DNA from: Bettongia penicillata ogilbyi
Taxonomy: Eukaryota; Chordata; Mammalia; Diprotodontia; Potoroidae
DNA length: 64,000 bases
Assembly (NCBI GenBank): GCA_023548195.1
Contig: JAJHZJ010000268.1
Span: forward strand, 1,990,215 to 2,054,214
Reading direction: 5' to 3'
Every line of letters starts with the position of its first letter. Position 1 is the stretch's first letter. The notes beneath the pieces are model-generated. The model was not told where the DNA came from, made no database searches, and worked only from the letters and a program-made list of their open reading frames with translations. Below are positions 32,640-44,059 of the stretch, one piece after another. Both the position numbers and the translations under genes were made by a program.

Positions 32640-32890
32640 CTCTACACCATTCCTGACCAATCACCCAGGGTCTGCTTAATGACTTCCAGTAAAGGAAACA
32701 CCTTATGATCTCTTACCACTCAAACCGTTAGGAAGTTTTTTCTTTATATAGCAGTCCTACATATAGTCCAAAATCTACTTCACTCATGAACTAACTCTAA
32801 ATTTGTCTTCATTACTTCTCTTCATCCCACTCCAATTTCCGAGGAACATGATTTGTCTCATTTTTATGGGCTTATTTAAGCATAATCAAA
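32640..32890 (-). repeat. L3/CR1 LINE fragment, minus
   Basis: GACTTCCAGTAAAGGAAACA, then GTTAGGAAGTTTTTTCTTTA and TTACTTCTCTTCATCCCAC. Confidence 0.6.
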
Positions 32891-32894
32891 ATGT

Positions 32895-33730
32895 AGCCTC
32901 AGGGCTGGTGTCAGGTATAGCATGCATTAGGAGACCAGTCTGGGAGTGACCAAGGAAGGAGAAAAAACAAGCATTTGTGGTAAATGATAGATGTGGTCTA
33001 CAAAAAAGGAGGATAGCTATAGGAGTAGCATAAATTAATTCACTGTCATAATGGTTCTATGGGCATACAGGTAAGAGGGATGATTGCCAGCGTATGGAAA
33101 GATTGAGAGAGTGAAAGAATGAACGAGCCTCAAATCAAAGTGATTTCAGTGAGAGGAAGATGTGAGGAGAGTGAGAACACAACTGAGCGGTTACGTGGGG
33201 TTGGTGACAAAGCAGGAGGCTTCATTAGAGATATTCCACATACAGGGTGCATCGATGAGCTGTGTACAAGAATTCTGCCATGATGCAGTAAGATACCAGT
33301 GAGGAGAAACTGAAATAGGTCGTTTCATACAGTGTATGTGAATTGTGGGTTCGCTGAGTTCCTCCTAGCTCTGTTTCAGGAAGAGATTGCTCAGGGAGGC
33401 ACAGAATGACTTAGAACTTGGGGCTGGAACTGAAATGTGATACTGGCATTCTATGTTCTGAGAAGACAGAGCAGACATTTAGCAACCGATTTAATGAGAG
33501 CAGATAGCAAAGATAAAGAATAAACACACATCACGGCTGGATGGGATTACAAGTCAGAACAAACATGAATGCAAAGGGAATGCTGAAAACTTACTCTCGC
33601 TGCATCATGAGCCTCCTGTACACACAGATCCCCTCTTTCCCCACCACTCTCTATTCTTGTCACTGTTAAGGTCGTCTTTACATCCCAAATGGTTTCCTTG
33701 CTTCTAGTTCGTCCACTCTCCCGTTCATTC
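32895..33730. other. Unique DNA; right part may be degraded L2
   Basis: Non-repetitive. Slightly more CpG than neighbours at 33060-33370. From about 33590 the pyrimidine-rich sequence may be upstream L2. No coding signal. Confidence 0.35.
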
Positions 33731-33734
33731 TCCA

Positions 33735-33960
33735 TTCAGCTGCTTAAATAATCTTCCTAAAGCACAAACCTGACTATGTCACTCTCCTCAGAAGCCTTTA
33801 ATGGATCCCATACACTATCTCCCAGCCTAGCATTTAAAGCTCTATGTGAGCTGGCTTGGACCTCCCTTTACACACATTTCCCTTGCGTCATCATTGACTC
33901 AGGCCCACTTTCTTAGGGCTAGACCTGTTACATTGTAGCCCCTGCAGGATTCTTTAATAT
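33735..33960 (+). repeat. L2 LINE 3' region
   Basis: AATAATCTTCCTAAAGCACA, CAGAAGCCTTTAATGGATCC and AGCATTTAAAGCTCTATGTG. Confidence 0.85.
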
Positions 33961-34345
33961 ATGATGAAAGGGTTGGCAATCACTTTTCCTCTGTTATCAG
34001 TTCAAGCCCATACCAACTGTGTTTCCCCCTCCCCAATTTTAGGGGTTCAGTTATTAGCACCGATGCTCTATTTAACCATTTGTCACTGGATTTGCTTTAA
34101 CAAAGGTATATTTACTTTAAAGATATAGCAACTTAAATGCAAACATTTCCCCCAAAACCTTGGTGCATGATCCCCATATACCACCTCAGTGGGTGGCAGC
34201 AGAGATTAGGCTCACAGTTTAGTTCAGTTTCTACATAGCATTAATCCCACCTACTTCAAACTGAAAACTAGCAGCTCCACTTTCTGCTGAGCTAAATCCA
34301 ACGTCTGATCAGTATTCCTGGACTCTCAGATCCCCGTGTCTCATA
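33961..34345. other. Unique DNA, nothing recognised
   Basis: No repeat or coding signal recognised. Confidence 0.4.
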
Positions 34346-34349
34346 TAGT

Positions 34350-34765
34350 TAGTCAATAAACACTGATTAAGTGCTTATGAGGCACTGTGCTAAGCACTAA
34401 GGATACAAAGCCAGGCAAAAGACATTTTCCTACCTCAGAGAACTTGGAATCTAATGAAGGAGACAAGTAAACAAATACATCCTAATGGGCTACATATAGG
34501 ATAAGCAGGAAATAATTAAGAGGGAAAGCACACGAATTAAGAGGAGCTGGGAAAGAATTTCTGTAGAAGATAGTTTTAGTCAGGACTTACAGAAAGCCAA
34601 AGAAGGCAGTAGAAGGAGAACAGGAGGGAGAACATTCCAGGCAGGAGAGCAAGCCAGAGAAAACCTTTAGAGCCAAGAAATAAAAGGTCTTGTTCCTGAA
34701 ACCGTAAGGAGGTCAGTGTCATTTGATCAAAGAGTACATGTAGGAATCTCCTATTAGTAGAATTC
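34350..34765 (+). repeat. RTE-type SINE, long copy
   Basis: Best-preserved copy here: GTGCTAAGCACTAAGGATAC, TAGGATAAGCAGGAAATAAT, GAGAACATTCCAGGCAGGAG, GAGGTCAGTGTCATTTGATC and AAGAGTACATGTAGG in consensus order. Confidence 0.9.
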
Positions 34766-34769
34766 AGTA

Positions 34770-34935
34770 TCAACTCAGCCCTTCATAGATTTAGAACATT
34801 TTGTGGGGTACTGAGAAGTTAGGTGATTTGCCCAGGGCTGTACAAGCAGGGTATCTCAGAGGAAGGATTGAGAACATTAGAACTTCTCAATTCTGAGGTC
34901 TGCTCTCTATCTGTTATACTATACTGTCTCTCTGC
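34770..34935 (-). repeat. MIR SINE, minus
   Basis: GTTAGGTGATTTGCCCAGGG, then ACTTCTCAATTCTGAGGTC. Confidence 0.65.
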
Positions 34936-34944
34936 AACTGACAG

Positions 34945-35075
34945 GATGTTAATTTTACAGATGAGGAAACTGAGGCTGAGAGAGGGTAAATTAATTGTTC
35001 TGTCATATAGCTAATGAATATTAGAGTTGATATTAAACCATAGATTTCTTCAAATCCAGTGTGCTATTTACTCCT
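34945..35075 (-). repeat. MIR SINE, minus
   Basis: TTTACAGATGAGGAAACTGA, then CTGTCATATAGCTAATGAAT. Confidence 0.75.
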
Positions 35076-35079
35076 CAGG

Positions 35080-35660
35080 GAGGCTAATTGTATTAGCATT
35101 TAAAAATGATGTTTTGGGGTATCAGAGAAGGGAGATAGGGCACAAGCGGGGTTGAGAGATATTATCTGGGGTGAAGAGTGGATAATTGGAGGATATATTA
35201 CTTGAAGCAGAAAGAATACTTGGTCTGTGTTGGACGACAAAGCCAGGAAGAAAAAAAAAATCCTGAGGAGCTAGGAAGTATCATTCAGCTTTAACGCCAG
35301 CAGGGTTGATTATGGATGTCTTTCCCTTGTACCATCATTGTGTATGTGCTGAGGGAAGATGTCGTTCAGAGGTATCAATGTCATTCAGGACGTGGCTTCC
35401 CCAGTGGCACGAGATAATATGTAGTGGTATGGGAAAGTCACTGCTGTGATAGGTGATCCAGTCCAGGACTGCTCACATCAGCTGAGTTTGTTCCACCTCT
35501 GAGACAGGGGATACATGGGAAAACTTACCCCTGCCTTGCTGCCAAGGCCAAGATCTTCTGGCTGTGCTTCAAAACTGCCTTTTCCTGGGAGTTTCAGGAC
35601 CATTTCGATTTTTTTGTCTTCTTCTTCCTCCACACTCTATCAACCTCACTAGTAGTCATA
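35080..35660. other. Unique DNA, nothing recognised
   Basis: Non-repetitive, moderate GC at 35400-35600 and no coding signal. Confidence 0.4.
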
Positions 35661-35664
35661 GGGA

Positions 35665-35865
35665 TCTTTACATATCATGTCAGAGCTAAAAGAAACTTTA
35701 GAGATCACCTAGTTCAGCCCCTTTATTTTACAAACTTGGAAACGGAGGCCCAGAGATAGGAATTGACCTGCCCAGAATCACATAGGCAATAGACAGTAAT
35801 GCCAGAATTCAAACCCACATCCCCTGACTCCCAGTCCAGTGCTTTTTCTAACATATTATGCAGCT
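35665..35865 (-). repeat. MIR-type SINE, minus
   Basis: AGATCACCTAGTTCAGCCCC, CTTGGAAACGGAGGCCCAGA and TCACATAGGCAATAGACAGT. Confidence 0.75.
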
Positions 35866-35924
35866 AGAGTGAAAGATTGAGTCAATCAATGTCTGGCACC
35901 ATGCAAATATCAGCTGTTATTATT

Positions 35925-36065
35925 ACTATTATTAATTACTCTTTATTATGTACATTCTATATGTTAAGCTCTGTGCTAGGTAAGGGGATTCAAAGTCATA
36001 AATTAAAGAACTCCTGCCCTCAGTGAGCTTACACTACAGAGAGAAAGAACATGTGCAAAAAAGTA
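35925..36065 (+). repeat. RTE-type SINE head fragment
   Basis: TTATTATGTACATTCTATAT, CCTGCCCTCAGTGAGCTTAC. Confidence 0.6.
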
Positions 36066-36069
36066 AATG

Positions 36070-36965
36070 AAAAAGACAAATAAATCAAATATGCTTTTCT
36101 TCTTTGTATAGAACCAAGAACAGATGGGGTAGGAATCAGGAGTGCCTATTAGAAACTGCCTGATAAATCCAAGGGGTATTTGCTCAGTTGGCATTGTGGA
36201 GGCCATCCAAGTCAGTCCTCAGTAACTCTGGAATAGACCCAGGCTCCAGGGTGAGAGTGATGGGGCATGCCTAAGCATCACATTCCAGCCCAGCCTCTGC
36301 CTAAGACATTTTGGCTTTGTGGATATGCCATCTCTGTCTCACGCAAGGCCTGCGACAATATCGCATATTACAATTTCAAAAATCATTATCCGCTAAACGC
36401 AAGTAATATGACAGGCATGGGACAGAGCTTTGCAAAGAGCCAATTGCCCAGGGCAACATATGATTTATCCCAGGCAGAGAGAAACTAGCACACCCTATTC
36501 ATTTCATTACTTGTGGAGTCAGAGCGAACAAGTTATGTTAAAGTGAGGATGGCTAAATGTTTTGAATTTATTTAAAAAGGTCACTTTATACAATTCAGTA
36601 TACTTACTCCCTTCTCACAGAACTTAAAGAATAAAACCCAGAAATATAATTCAAGACTAAGGCTAGAGGCTGCCCTTGGCAAAATTATGAAGATCTCTTT
36701 TTTCAGTGTCTCCCATCACACTCAAGGTTCAGGTACCAATGGGAAAGACTAGGTTGTCCCAGGACAGGTAAGGCATTAATTGGATCAAGATTACACCAAA
36801 GCTGAGTATTCAAATATGACATGAAAGCCAGGGATGTGTGCACAGGGACATGAATATGGGTATAGATTTGGTGGCAGGACATGACTAGACAATGGGGAGA
36901 TAGAGCAAGTAAGATACAAGGATCATTAGCCAAAGATTCACACTGAATCCAAGGTTTAGGGTATT
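36070..36965. other. Unique DNA, candidate conserved block at 36270-36560
   Basis: 36270-36560 retains several CpGs (CACGCAAGG, CTGCGACAATATCGC, TCCGCTAAACGC) amid AT-rich stretches and is stop-free on plus for 73 codons, without a recognisable protein. Confidence 0.4.
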
Positions 36966-36969
36966 TCTC

Positions 36970-37190
36970 CAATATCAATAACATTGACAATAACTGATAT
37001 TTTCGTAGCTCTTTAAAGTTGGCAAAGAACATTAAATATGATATCTCACTTGATCCTGACAACAATCCAGTAAAATAGATACTATTAATATTCCTGTTTT
37101 CCAGATGTGGAAACTGAGATTTGATGAGGTTAAACAATTTGTCCAGGGTAATCCAGTCAGGACATGTCAGAGAAGATAGTAGAAGGTCTT
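36970..37190 (-). repeat. THER1/MIR-type SINE, minus
   Basis: ACTTGATCCTGACAACAATC, CCAGATGTGGAAACTGAGAT and GTCCAGGGTAATCCAGTC. The longest open frame in this area (36703-37137, minus) crosses it and is spurious. Confidence 0.75.
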
Positions 37191-37277
37191 CAAGTTTCGA
37201 AACTAAAGTTTTCTACATATGACATATATGTGTATATGTTAAAATCCTCTGTTTAAACCTCTTATATCGTATATCAT

Positions 37278-37788
37278 TGTAGCAGCTAGCACCCTGACAC
37301 ATCCAGGATAGCCTGCTAGCACAGGTTCTTAGATCTGCTTTTCTAAGAAAAGCAACTTAAAAAGGGGCCAACAATCTATTTTAATTACATTCATCAATAG
37401 AGAAATTACAAGCAGAGAAATAAAGACCAACAGACAGGGCTTCTAATTGTCTGGCCATAAGCAATACATATATCACAGATCAACAGACAGATCCAATTGT
37501 CGACCATTACATACATAAATAGTTACCAGAGAAAGAAGCACCCACATCTAGGTTTTCAAAGCCAGGGGGCTTCTTAATGGCTACCCAAAGTCTCATCTAG
37601 CACACAAACCTTCTTCCAAAGAGTAAGCCCCCAAAGCAAAACCTCACTTCAGAGTGTGTGTGTGTGTGTGTGTGTGTATACACTTTTCAGAGCCAGAGCT
37701 TGTGACCCAGTGCCTCAAATTAACAAAAGGTATGGGCCTTCCTGCAAAGCATGCCTCCCCTAATCAAGCAACTCTCATTAATATTACA
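37278..37788 (-). mobile_element. Solo LTR of an endogenous retrovirus-like family, copy 1
   Basis: 511 bp with TG...CA termini (starts TGTAGCAGC, ends ATTACA) and a perfect 5-bp target duplication ATCAT (37273-37277 and 37789-37793). A collinear second copy lies at 63244-63712. No internal viral genes are present on either side, so it is a solo LTR. Strand is inferred from a TATA-like box readable on the minus strand in copy 2; in this copy that position is replaced by a (TG)n run. A 5-bp duplication suits an ERVL-like or ERV2-like family, but the class is not established. Confidence 0.8.
37654..37679 (+). repeat. (GT)13 microsatellite inside the LTR
   Basis: Occupies the position of the TTTATA box in copy 2. 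Confidence 0.9.
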
Positions 37789-37859
37789 ATCATAAATATT
37801 TTGTTCTATTTTCTTACTCTATTTTCTAACTGCCCCCATATATGAAATTCTTTCTCTCT

Positions 37860-38125
37860 TCCTCTCTGCCTCCTGTGTTCTACACAGGTCTCAGCTGAAA
37901 TCCCATCTTCTACAGGAAGCCTTTCCCAATCTATCTTAATTCTACTAGATCTTCTCTGTTGAATACTTCCTATAGCTTTTTTATTCATAGTTATTTGCAT
38001 ATTGTCTCTCCCATTAGAGTGAGTTATTGAGGGCAGGGACTACCATTTGCTATTCTTTCTATCCCCGGAACCTGGTGCAGTGCCTGACTCATAGTAGACC
38101 TCTAATAAATGTTTACTGACTGACT
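37860..38125 (+). repeat. L2 LINE 3' end, well preserved
   Basis: GTCTCAGCTGAAATCCCATC, AGGAAGCCTTTCCCAATCTA, ATTGAGGGCAGGGACTACCA and CTAATAAATGTTTACTGACT. Confidence 0.92.
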
Positions 38126-38134
38126 TGATACAGC

Positions 38135-38330
38135 AAAACAAAGACTTGTTTTCATGTCCTACACCTAACACTTATTAGTAGGGTGACCATGGGAAAGTAA
38201 CTTAACCTCTTAGTGTCCTGAGCAACCATCCAAGACTTTGGAAAGGATGCTGACCTCCACTGGCAGAGAAAGTTTCATCATTTGGACATTCCCTTTATCA
38301 AATGAAATCACAGGTCCATTTCCTATCCTC
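38135..38330 (+). repeat. CORE-SINE variant with alternative 3' end
   Basis: ACCATGGGAAAGTAACTTAA, AGGATGCTGACCTCCACTGG and GAAATCACAGGTCCATTTCC. Same 3' type as 17105-17290. Confidence 0.7.
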
Positions 38331-38555
38331 AGACCTATGCTATGAGTCTATTCAACAGCATTTCTCATGATGCTTTACTTGCTATCTATCACCTTAGGGT
38401 CTGGACACAAATTCTTCCCCAGTCAACTGACACCCTCTCTTAGCATCAGTCAGTGACTATGAATTTTCATATGACTTAAAGTCTTGTTGCCTATTTTCTG
38501 ATAATCAATCACAACTACAACCAGAAAAAAAGTGAGTTCTATGGCCATGCATTAA
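38331..38555. other. Unique DNA, nothing recognised
   Basis: No repeat or coding signal recognised. Confidence 0.35.
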
Positions 38556-38559
38556 ATAC

Positions 38560-38690
38560 AGTGCCTAGCTTTTGGCAAGTCCCATTCCACTGGGGAACCT
38601 TAGTTTCCTTTTCTGCAAAACAAGGAGAGGACAGCCTTGATAACCTCTAAAGCCCAATCTATCTCTGACATTCCATGATTCTATGCTAAT
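38560..38690 (+). repeat. MIR SINE
   Basis: AGTTTCCTTTTCTGCAAAAC and ATAACCTCTAAAGCCCAATC. Confidence 0.6.
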
Positions 38691-38694
38691 TAAT

Positions 38695-38880
38695 TGGCAC
38701 AGATTTACTGAAAATTCACCAAGTGCCTAGCATTGTTCTATATGTTCTATATGTGACATAGATATGTAAGATGATTCCTACCTTCAGGAAACTTGAATAC
38801 CAGCTAACGAGACAAGCGGCACATATAATCTAATACAATGTTGTTTGCAGAGTAGGTAATCAATAAACGTTATTGAGTTG
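38695..38880 (+). repeat. RTE-type SINE fragment
   Basis: TCACCAAGTGCCTAGCATTG and ATTCCTACCTTCAGGAAACT. Confidence 0.6.
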
Positions 38881-38984
38881 AATTAGGCAGATAGAAAAAC
38901 ATAAAAAGCAAAAATATTCAATACTTACCTTCTCTACTGCCTGCCATTTCCCCTGATTTTCCCAAGAGGAAATAGTATAGAGTC

Positions 38985-39095
38985 AAGTCTGTAAGCATTT
39001 ACTGTGTGTCTGTGCTAAAAGCTAGGAATGCAAATAACAACAGACAGTCCTCACTTTTAAGGAAGCTACAAGTAAAAGGAAGCTGAAAAAGATGG
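38985..39095 (+). repeat. RTE-type SINE head fragment
   Basis: AAGCATTTACTGTGTGTCTG and ACAGTCCTCACTTTTAAGGA. Confidence 0.6.
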
Positions 39096-39394
39096 AGAAG
39101 GGTAGAGAAGTGAAGGAAGCAAAAGGGTAGGGGAAGAGGATGGTAGTAAAAGTCTAAAGGGTCAACCCAGAGGTGAATAAAGCCATGACTGACCTGGACT
39201 TTTTCCTTAAAACTGAGGTTCTGGGAAGAACAGCCCATTAGAGGAGGGGTCTGCAAGAGTGAAGTGTACTTTCAACGTGAGAAATCCAGGAAGGAAGTGA
39301 ACTTCAAGAATGATGAGGCTGCTGTGCAATAGAAGAAAAAGTCCATTGTCAAGATTGGAGCCCAGAGGTAATATAGATACGCTAGATCTATAAT
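39096..39394. other. Unique purine-rich DNA, possible RTE-SINE continuation
   Basis: A/G-rich. May be a degraded continuation of the previous SINE. Nothing firm. Confidence 0.3.
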
Positions 39395-39395
39395 C

Positions 39396-39496
39396 TAGAT
39401 GTGTGCATGTGTGTGTGTGGGTGTACACAATACATAAATGCACATAAACATGTATATATGTATATGTGTGTATATACACAGATACACATACATAAG
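39396..39496 (+). repeat. TG/TATA/CA compound microsatellite
   Basis: Alternating purine-pyrimidine run. Open frames on both strands are artefacts. Confidence 0.9.
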
Positions 39497-39654
39497 AGAG
39501 AAACAGAGTGAGACAAGAGACAGAGACAGAGAAGCAGTGTCCAGGAACGGACAAGATGTACAAAAGCTAGGCTGGAGATCATTGGAAATGATCACCAGGA
39601 AGTACGATCACAGAATTTTTGGCCTGGAGGGAGCTTAGAATCTCCCTCACTTTA

Positions 39655-39895
39655 CAGATCATTGTAGTTTACATTTCTAGATCCCTTTCAAAGCACTTTC
39701 CCCAGAATAATCCTATGGAGAAGGATGTGTAAGTATTATTATTCCACTTTACAGAGAAAGAAACTTAGACCCCCAAAAGTTCAGTGACTTGGTCCAAGGC
39801 CACCTAGCCAGGTAGGGGTAGGGCTAAGAGGAGAAACCCCTGGTAATTTTCTGACTCTTAAGCCTACCTTCTTTGTACCAGACTATGATTCAGCT
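39655..39895 (-). repeat. MIR/THER1-type SINE, minus
   Basis: CCTTTCAAAGCACTTTCCCC, TTTACAGAGAAAGAAACTTA and TCCAAGGCCACCTAGCCAGG. Confidence 0.75.
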
Positions 39896-40044
39896 TTGCT
39901 TGTGACAGCTAACAGTGGCCTACGATTAAGGAAGATCACTCAAACACTGTGTAGGAACAGTAAAGAGAACTGCCTGAAATTTTAAGGGAACAGACAAGAA
40001 TCTGAAAGCTTCTGTCCTTAGTAGCTTAAGAATATGCTATAAAG

Positions 40045-40272
40045 TCAAGCAATTAGGAGGCACAGGTAACTCCCTGGAGTCAGGAAGATTTATCTTCATA
40101 AATTCAAATCTAGTTTCATGCATTTACTAGCCATACGATCCTATTTGCCCCAGTTCCTCATTTGCAAAATGAACTGGAAAAGGAAATGGCAAGCCACTTC
40201 AGCATCTTTGTTGAGAAAACCTAAATTGGGGTCACAGAGAGTCAGACATGACTGAAACACCTCAACAACAAA
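40045..40272 (+). repeat. Marsupial CORE-SINE
   Basis: CTGGAGTCAGGAAGATTTAT, GGCAAGCCACTTCAGCATCT and GAGTCAGACATGACTGAAAC, ending in an AACAACAAAG tail. Confidence 0.88.
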
Positions 40273-40429
40273 GAAATACTGTGAAGTCCCCTTTTGGGGA
40301 CGGGGGGACAGTGACTGGACTTGTGATTTCATTAGTAAAAGAAACTCCTGAAGAAGAAACTCCATTTACCAATATATATTTGGTACCTGCTCTGTAATAT
40401 ACAGTCTTGAGAATTTTCTGGTATATTTG

Positions 40430-40540
40430 AGCAGTTAAATGCCTAGGGTCATAGAGATAGCATATATTAGATGTTGGATTTGAATCCAAATATTCCAGGT
40501 CAAGGATAGCTCAGTTATCTACTTCTCTTGATTTAGTCTC
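40430..40540 (-). repeat. MIR-type SINE fragment, minus
   Basis: AAATGCCTAGGGTCATAGAG and GGATTTGAATCCAAATATTC. Confidence 0.55.
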
Positions 40541-41930
40541 TTACTCAGGAGTTGGTCTACAGGATGAGGTTCTTACTCAAGAATCCTAGTCACTGGCCTG
40601 CTGTTTCAATGAGAATAAGTCATTTCCACTCCCTTCTTCTCATCCCTAAGTTCTGTGACCACCCAGATTCAAAGACAGTGATACAACATTCCATCGATAG
40701 CTGTCCTCCCAAATCTGGAGGGCTGGACTACAGCACTGCCCAACTCAGGCATGAAGAAGACTGATATACAGGGTCAAGTGCCCATGAGACCTTAATATTT
40801 GCCGACAGTGAGACATGTTTAGACTGTGAAATTTGCCCCTTGCCCAGATTCTTTCTGAACATCATTAGAAACCTAATATTACATGGAAGAGTCTAACATG
40901 CCATCCTTATAGTCATCAGATCATTTCCTTTTATCTGTAAAATGCATTTGCTATAACCAACACTGGACTGGCTAGAATTTTATGTTTGACTAACAGCTGC
41001 TGCCCAGAAGTGTTTCACACCCATCCCCTGGGATATTTCAAGTGAATATTTTAAAATTAATGACCCTAAGAACACTCATCCAGAAAAGAAATAGGTTTAT
41101 AGGTAAGACAGATGAGAAAAGAAACCTTTGAAATTTCTATAAAGAATAAGGCAGCCATTTTAAGTCAAAATAATCTCAAGATGTGTGTCTGTAGCAACCA
41201 AGGAGCATTTGCCAAAAAACAAAAAAAAAAGTTGGACAAATTTTACCCCTTCTCAGCTCAAAAGCTAGGTAGCAAAAGGGGCCCCCAAAATGTCTAAGTT
41301 CTCATTCCCAGTTTCATTTGAAGGCAAAGCCAGGACCACAATAAAATTTGCTTTACTGATCCAAGAAGCGAAATCAAATGAATTATCTGGTGATATTCAG
41401 ACTGTGTGGTTGCTTCTACCTGATTTGCAAGATAATAAGGTAGATTCCCAAACACTTACATTCTGAAAAAAATATCTGCTCCATGGGCCTGCCAAGGTGC
41501 CTAAAGTTCTCTAATATTCTCCCATTTCACAGTGTTCTTTAGAGTTAGGGTATGCTGTCTTTAAGAGTTACGAACTTGTAGAGTTTGAAAGGTCAACACC
41601 CATATTTTTCAGGTCACGATACAGGCACCAAGAAGAATGAAGCTAAATGAAGGGTACAGCCAGGACCAGGACCTGGGTCATAACCCAACATATCAGGGTT
41701 TCTTCTGTTACTAAGGGTGTCTCAATTCCATTTTTCAAACAAAAGTATCCATTTTTAGCCACTAATAGAATAGTATGAATCAAAGCCCTAAACTAGAATT
41801 ATCAAAGCCCCTAAGGTGTTAATGAACCAAGACTGGTAAATGTTGTTGAAGTGATTCAAGGGAAATAAAGCACTCTCTGAGTAAGTGAAAGCAATGTGGG
41901 ATTTATATGTTGGAAGAGGAAGAGATCATT
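40541..41930. other. Unique DNA; possible conserved block at 40850-41060
   Basis: No repeat recognised. 40900-41060 holds a TTTATCTGTAAAATGCATTT stretch and an AACAGCTGCTGCC E-box. Confidence 0.4.
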
Positions 41931-41932
41931 CA

Positions 41933-42146
41933 GTCTAGGAATTCTTAACCTTTATCGTGTCATGGTCATATTTGGTAGTCTGGTGAAGTCTATGAATTCC
42001 TTCTCAAAAAAAAAATAGGTTTTTAAATGCATAAAATAAAATACAACAGGATTACAAAAGCAGCCAATTATATTAAAACAGTAATCATTTTTTTTAAAAA
42101 ATTCAAGTTTATCAGATTAATACCAGATTTAGAATCTCTGATCTAG
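41933..42146 (+). mobile_element. hAT-like non-autonomous DNA transposon fragment
   Basis: Ends form an imperfect inverted repeat: CTAGGAATTCTTAACCTTTA at left and, reversed, the GATTTAGAATCTCTGATCTAG at right. The interior (AAATGCATAAAATAAAATAC, CAGGATTACAAAAGCAGCCA) matches an old mammalian MITE that I recall by sequence, not by name. Confidence 0.55.
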
Positions 42147-42149
42147 TAC

Positions 42150-42298
42150 AACTAACATATCTCACATAAGAAAACTAAAACCCAAATTTTAAATAAACTG
42201 ACAAATTTCATATAGCTACTTAGTGTTAGAATTAGGACTAGAACAGAGGTGTTTTAATTCCAGTATTCTTCTCATTGTATTGTAGTGCTGCTTTATAA
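42150..42298 (-). repeat. MIR SINE, minus
   Basis: CTCACATAAGAAAACTAAAA, then GTGTTAGAATTAGGACTAGA. Confidence 0.55.
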
Positions 42299-42479
42299 GA
42301 TGGTTATAGGAAGCTAAGAACCAGGATGACAGCACTGCTCAGTGAAGAGGGTAATGAATATTTTATTGAAAAAAGGAGGGCCAGACTAATAGAAGACAGA
42401 AGTGGATGAAAAAAGGAAAGCTTCTCCTATACTCCTACCAGACCAGCCTAGTTCTAAATAGCTAAGAGACAGAGCCTGC

Positions 42480-42650
42480 TATGGTGGAAAAATGAATTTA
42501 GTACTCTAAGATAAAATAATCCCTTTTTAGTCACCTAACCTGTGTGACACTGGAGAAATCATTCTCTGTGCCTCCATATACTTTGTTTGTAAAATGGTAG
42601 GATTATGCTATATGATCTCCAAGTCTATTTTATCTCTATGTCTTATGATC
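42480..42650 (+). repeat. MIR SINE
   Basis: CACCTAACCTGTGTGACACT, then TTTGTTTGTAAAATGGTAGG. Confidence 0.65.
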
Positions 42651-42654
42651 TTAC

Positions 42655-43880
42655 CACCATTTAAATTTATTTTTAAACTGTTTTACTAATGTCTTTTGTT
42701 TTTATAACATAGCTATTTTTGGACACATTTACTGAACCCCTCACCATACACCACCCTTACCATTCAACCCTTCTTTGTAACAATGAAATTGGGACAATTA
42801 AGTAAGATGGACCAACATAGTGACCATGTTCAACAGGGCATACAACAGGATGTATTCATAGGCCCTCACCTCTCTGTTGAGATGAAGGAGGTACACTTCA
42901 TTATCTGTTCTAAGGGACCAAAATTTTTATTACCATTTTATAGATCTTTTGAAAGCCATCAAAACTAGAGAGGAAAAAGAAACATATACACTCAAATTAA
43001 CATTACCAATCAGGATCCTTGTGACTCAAACAAAAAGCCTATGTTTAAAATTTTAACAGAAGAAAAAAAGTGTTTGCATATGAAAATTTACCCTTAAAAA
43101 TGGATTCACCAGAATATATGTCTATTGCTATGTGTCCCAGAGACAATACTTTTTTATAGGAGAAGTTGCAGGGAAAACGAAAAAGTACAATATATTAGAT
43201 TCCCTTAGCCTTGCTTAACTTGCTAGTTTGATGTCCACAAGCTTTCAAATTTATAAGTCTTTGGTTCTCTAATGTTGAAAGATATTATCACATCAAATGA
43301 ATGTCTTTCATTTGAGAAATGATGTAGTGGGAAATGTGCACTTAATCCCTGATGTAAAACAAACACATAGGGTCCATTTATGACCCTAAACACATGGTAA
43401 AGCTATTCTTTTAAAGCTGGAAAAAAATTGTTTCAAGGTTATTGAGTTAAAAAGAGAGAAAAACAAAAACAACCTTCAGAGTGCTGGAAAATTTATCAGG
43501 ACAGTTATGGGAGTCCAGAGTGTAACCTTTGAAGTTCCATCACTTCAACAAGCTAACAAATATTTCTTCTAGGAGAGTACATGGGACATTTATTAAGGCT
43601 ATTGGGAGCTCCATCCAGTATTCTGTTTTCTTGGAACTGGACTCAGAGTGAAAGATATTAGAAGCTTGCTAGAAAGGGGTAAAAGGGCTTTTCTATATAT
43701 AACTTTACAAAGTGCCCTTTGCTCTCTCAAGAGAAAAGAGGAAACTGGTCACAATTCCTCTGTCCACTGCTAAGGGATCAAAATGGAATCTGGAGAAAGG
43801 TTCAGGGAAGAGATCATGACCACTCATTCCTTGTGTATGGAATATCCTTTGCCCCTCTCTTTACTTGCTTAGTGACCATG
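42655..43880. other. Unique AT-rich DNA, nothing recognised
   Basis: No repeat family or coding signal recognised. Short open frames only. Confidence 0.4.
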
Positions 43881-43884
43881 AAGC

Positions 43885-44058
43885 GCGGTATAGTAGACAA
43901 CACACTAGACAGAGCCAAGATCTAGGTGCAGGTCATACTTCAAACACGAGTTTTCTTGTTCACCTGAGAGTCATTTAACCTCCTTTGCCCTCAATTTCTT
44001 GTCTATGAAATGAAGGGGTTGAACCAGATGGCTTCTAAGGGTCCTTCTAGATCTCTAC
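43885..44058 (+). repeat. MIR SINE
   Basis: CCAAGATCTAGGTGCAGGTC, AACCTCCTTTGCCCTCAATT and GAAATGAAGGGGTTGAACCA. Confidence 0.75.
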
Positions 44059-44059
44059 C

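Noticed and set aside
36703..37137. 144-codon minus-strand open frame
   Set aside because: Overlaps a THER1/MIR SINE and has no recognisable domain.
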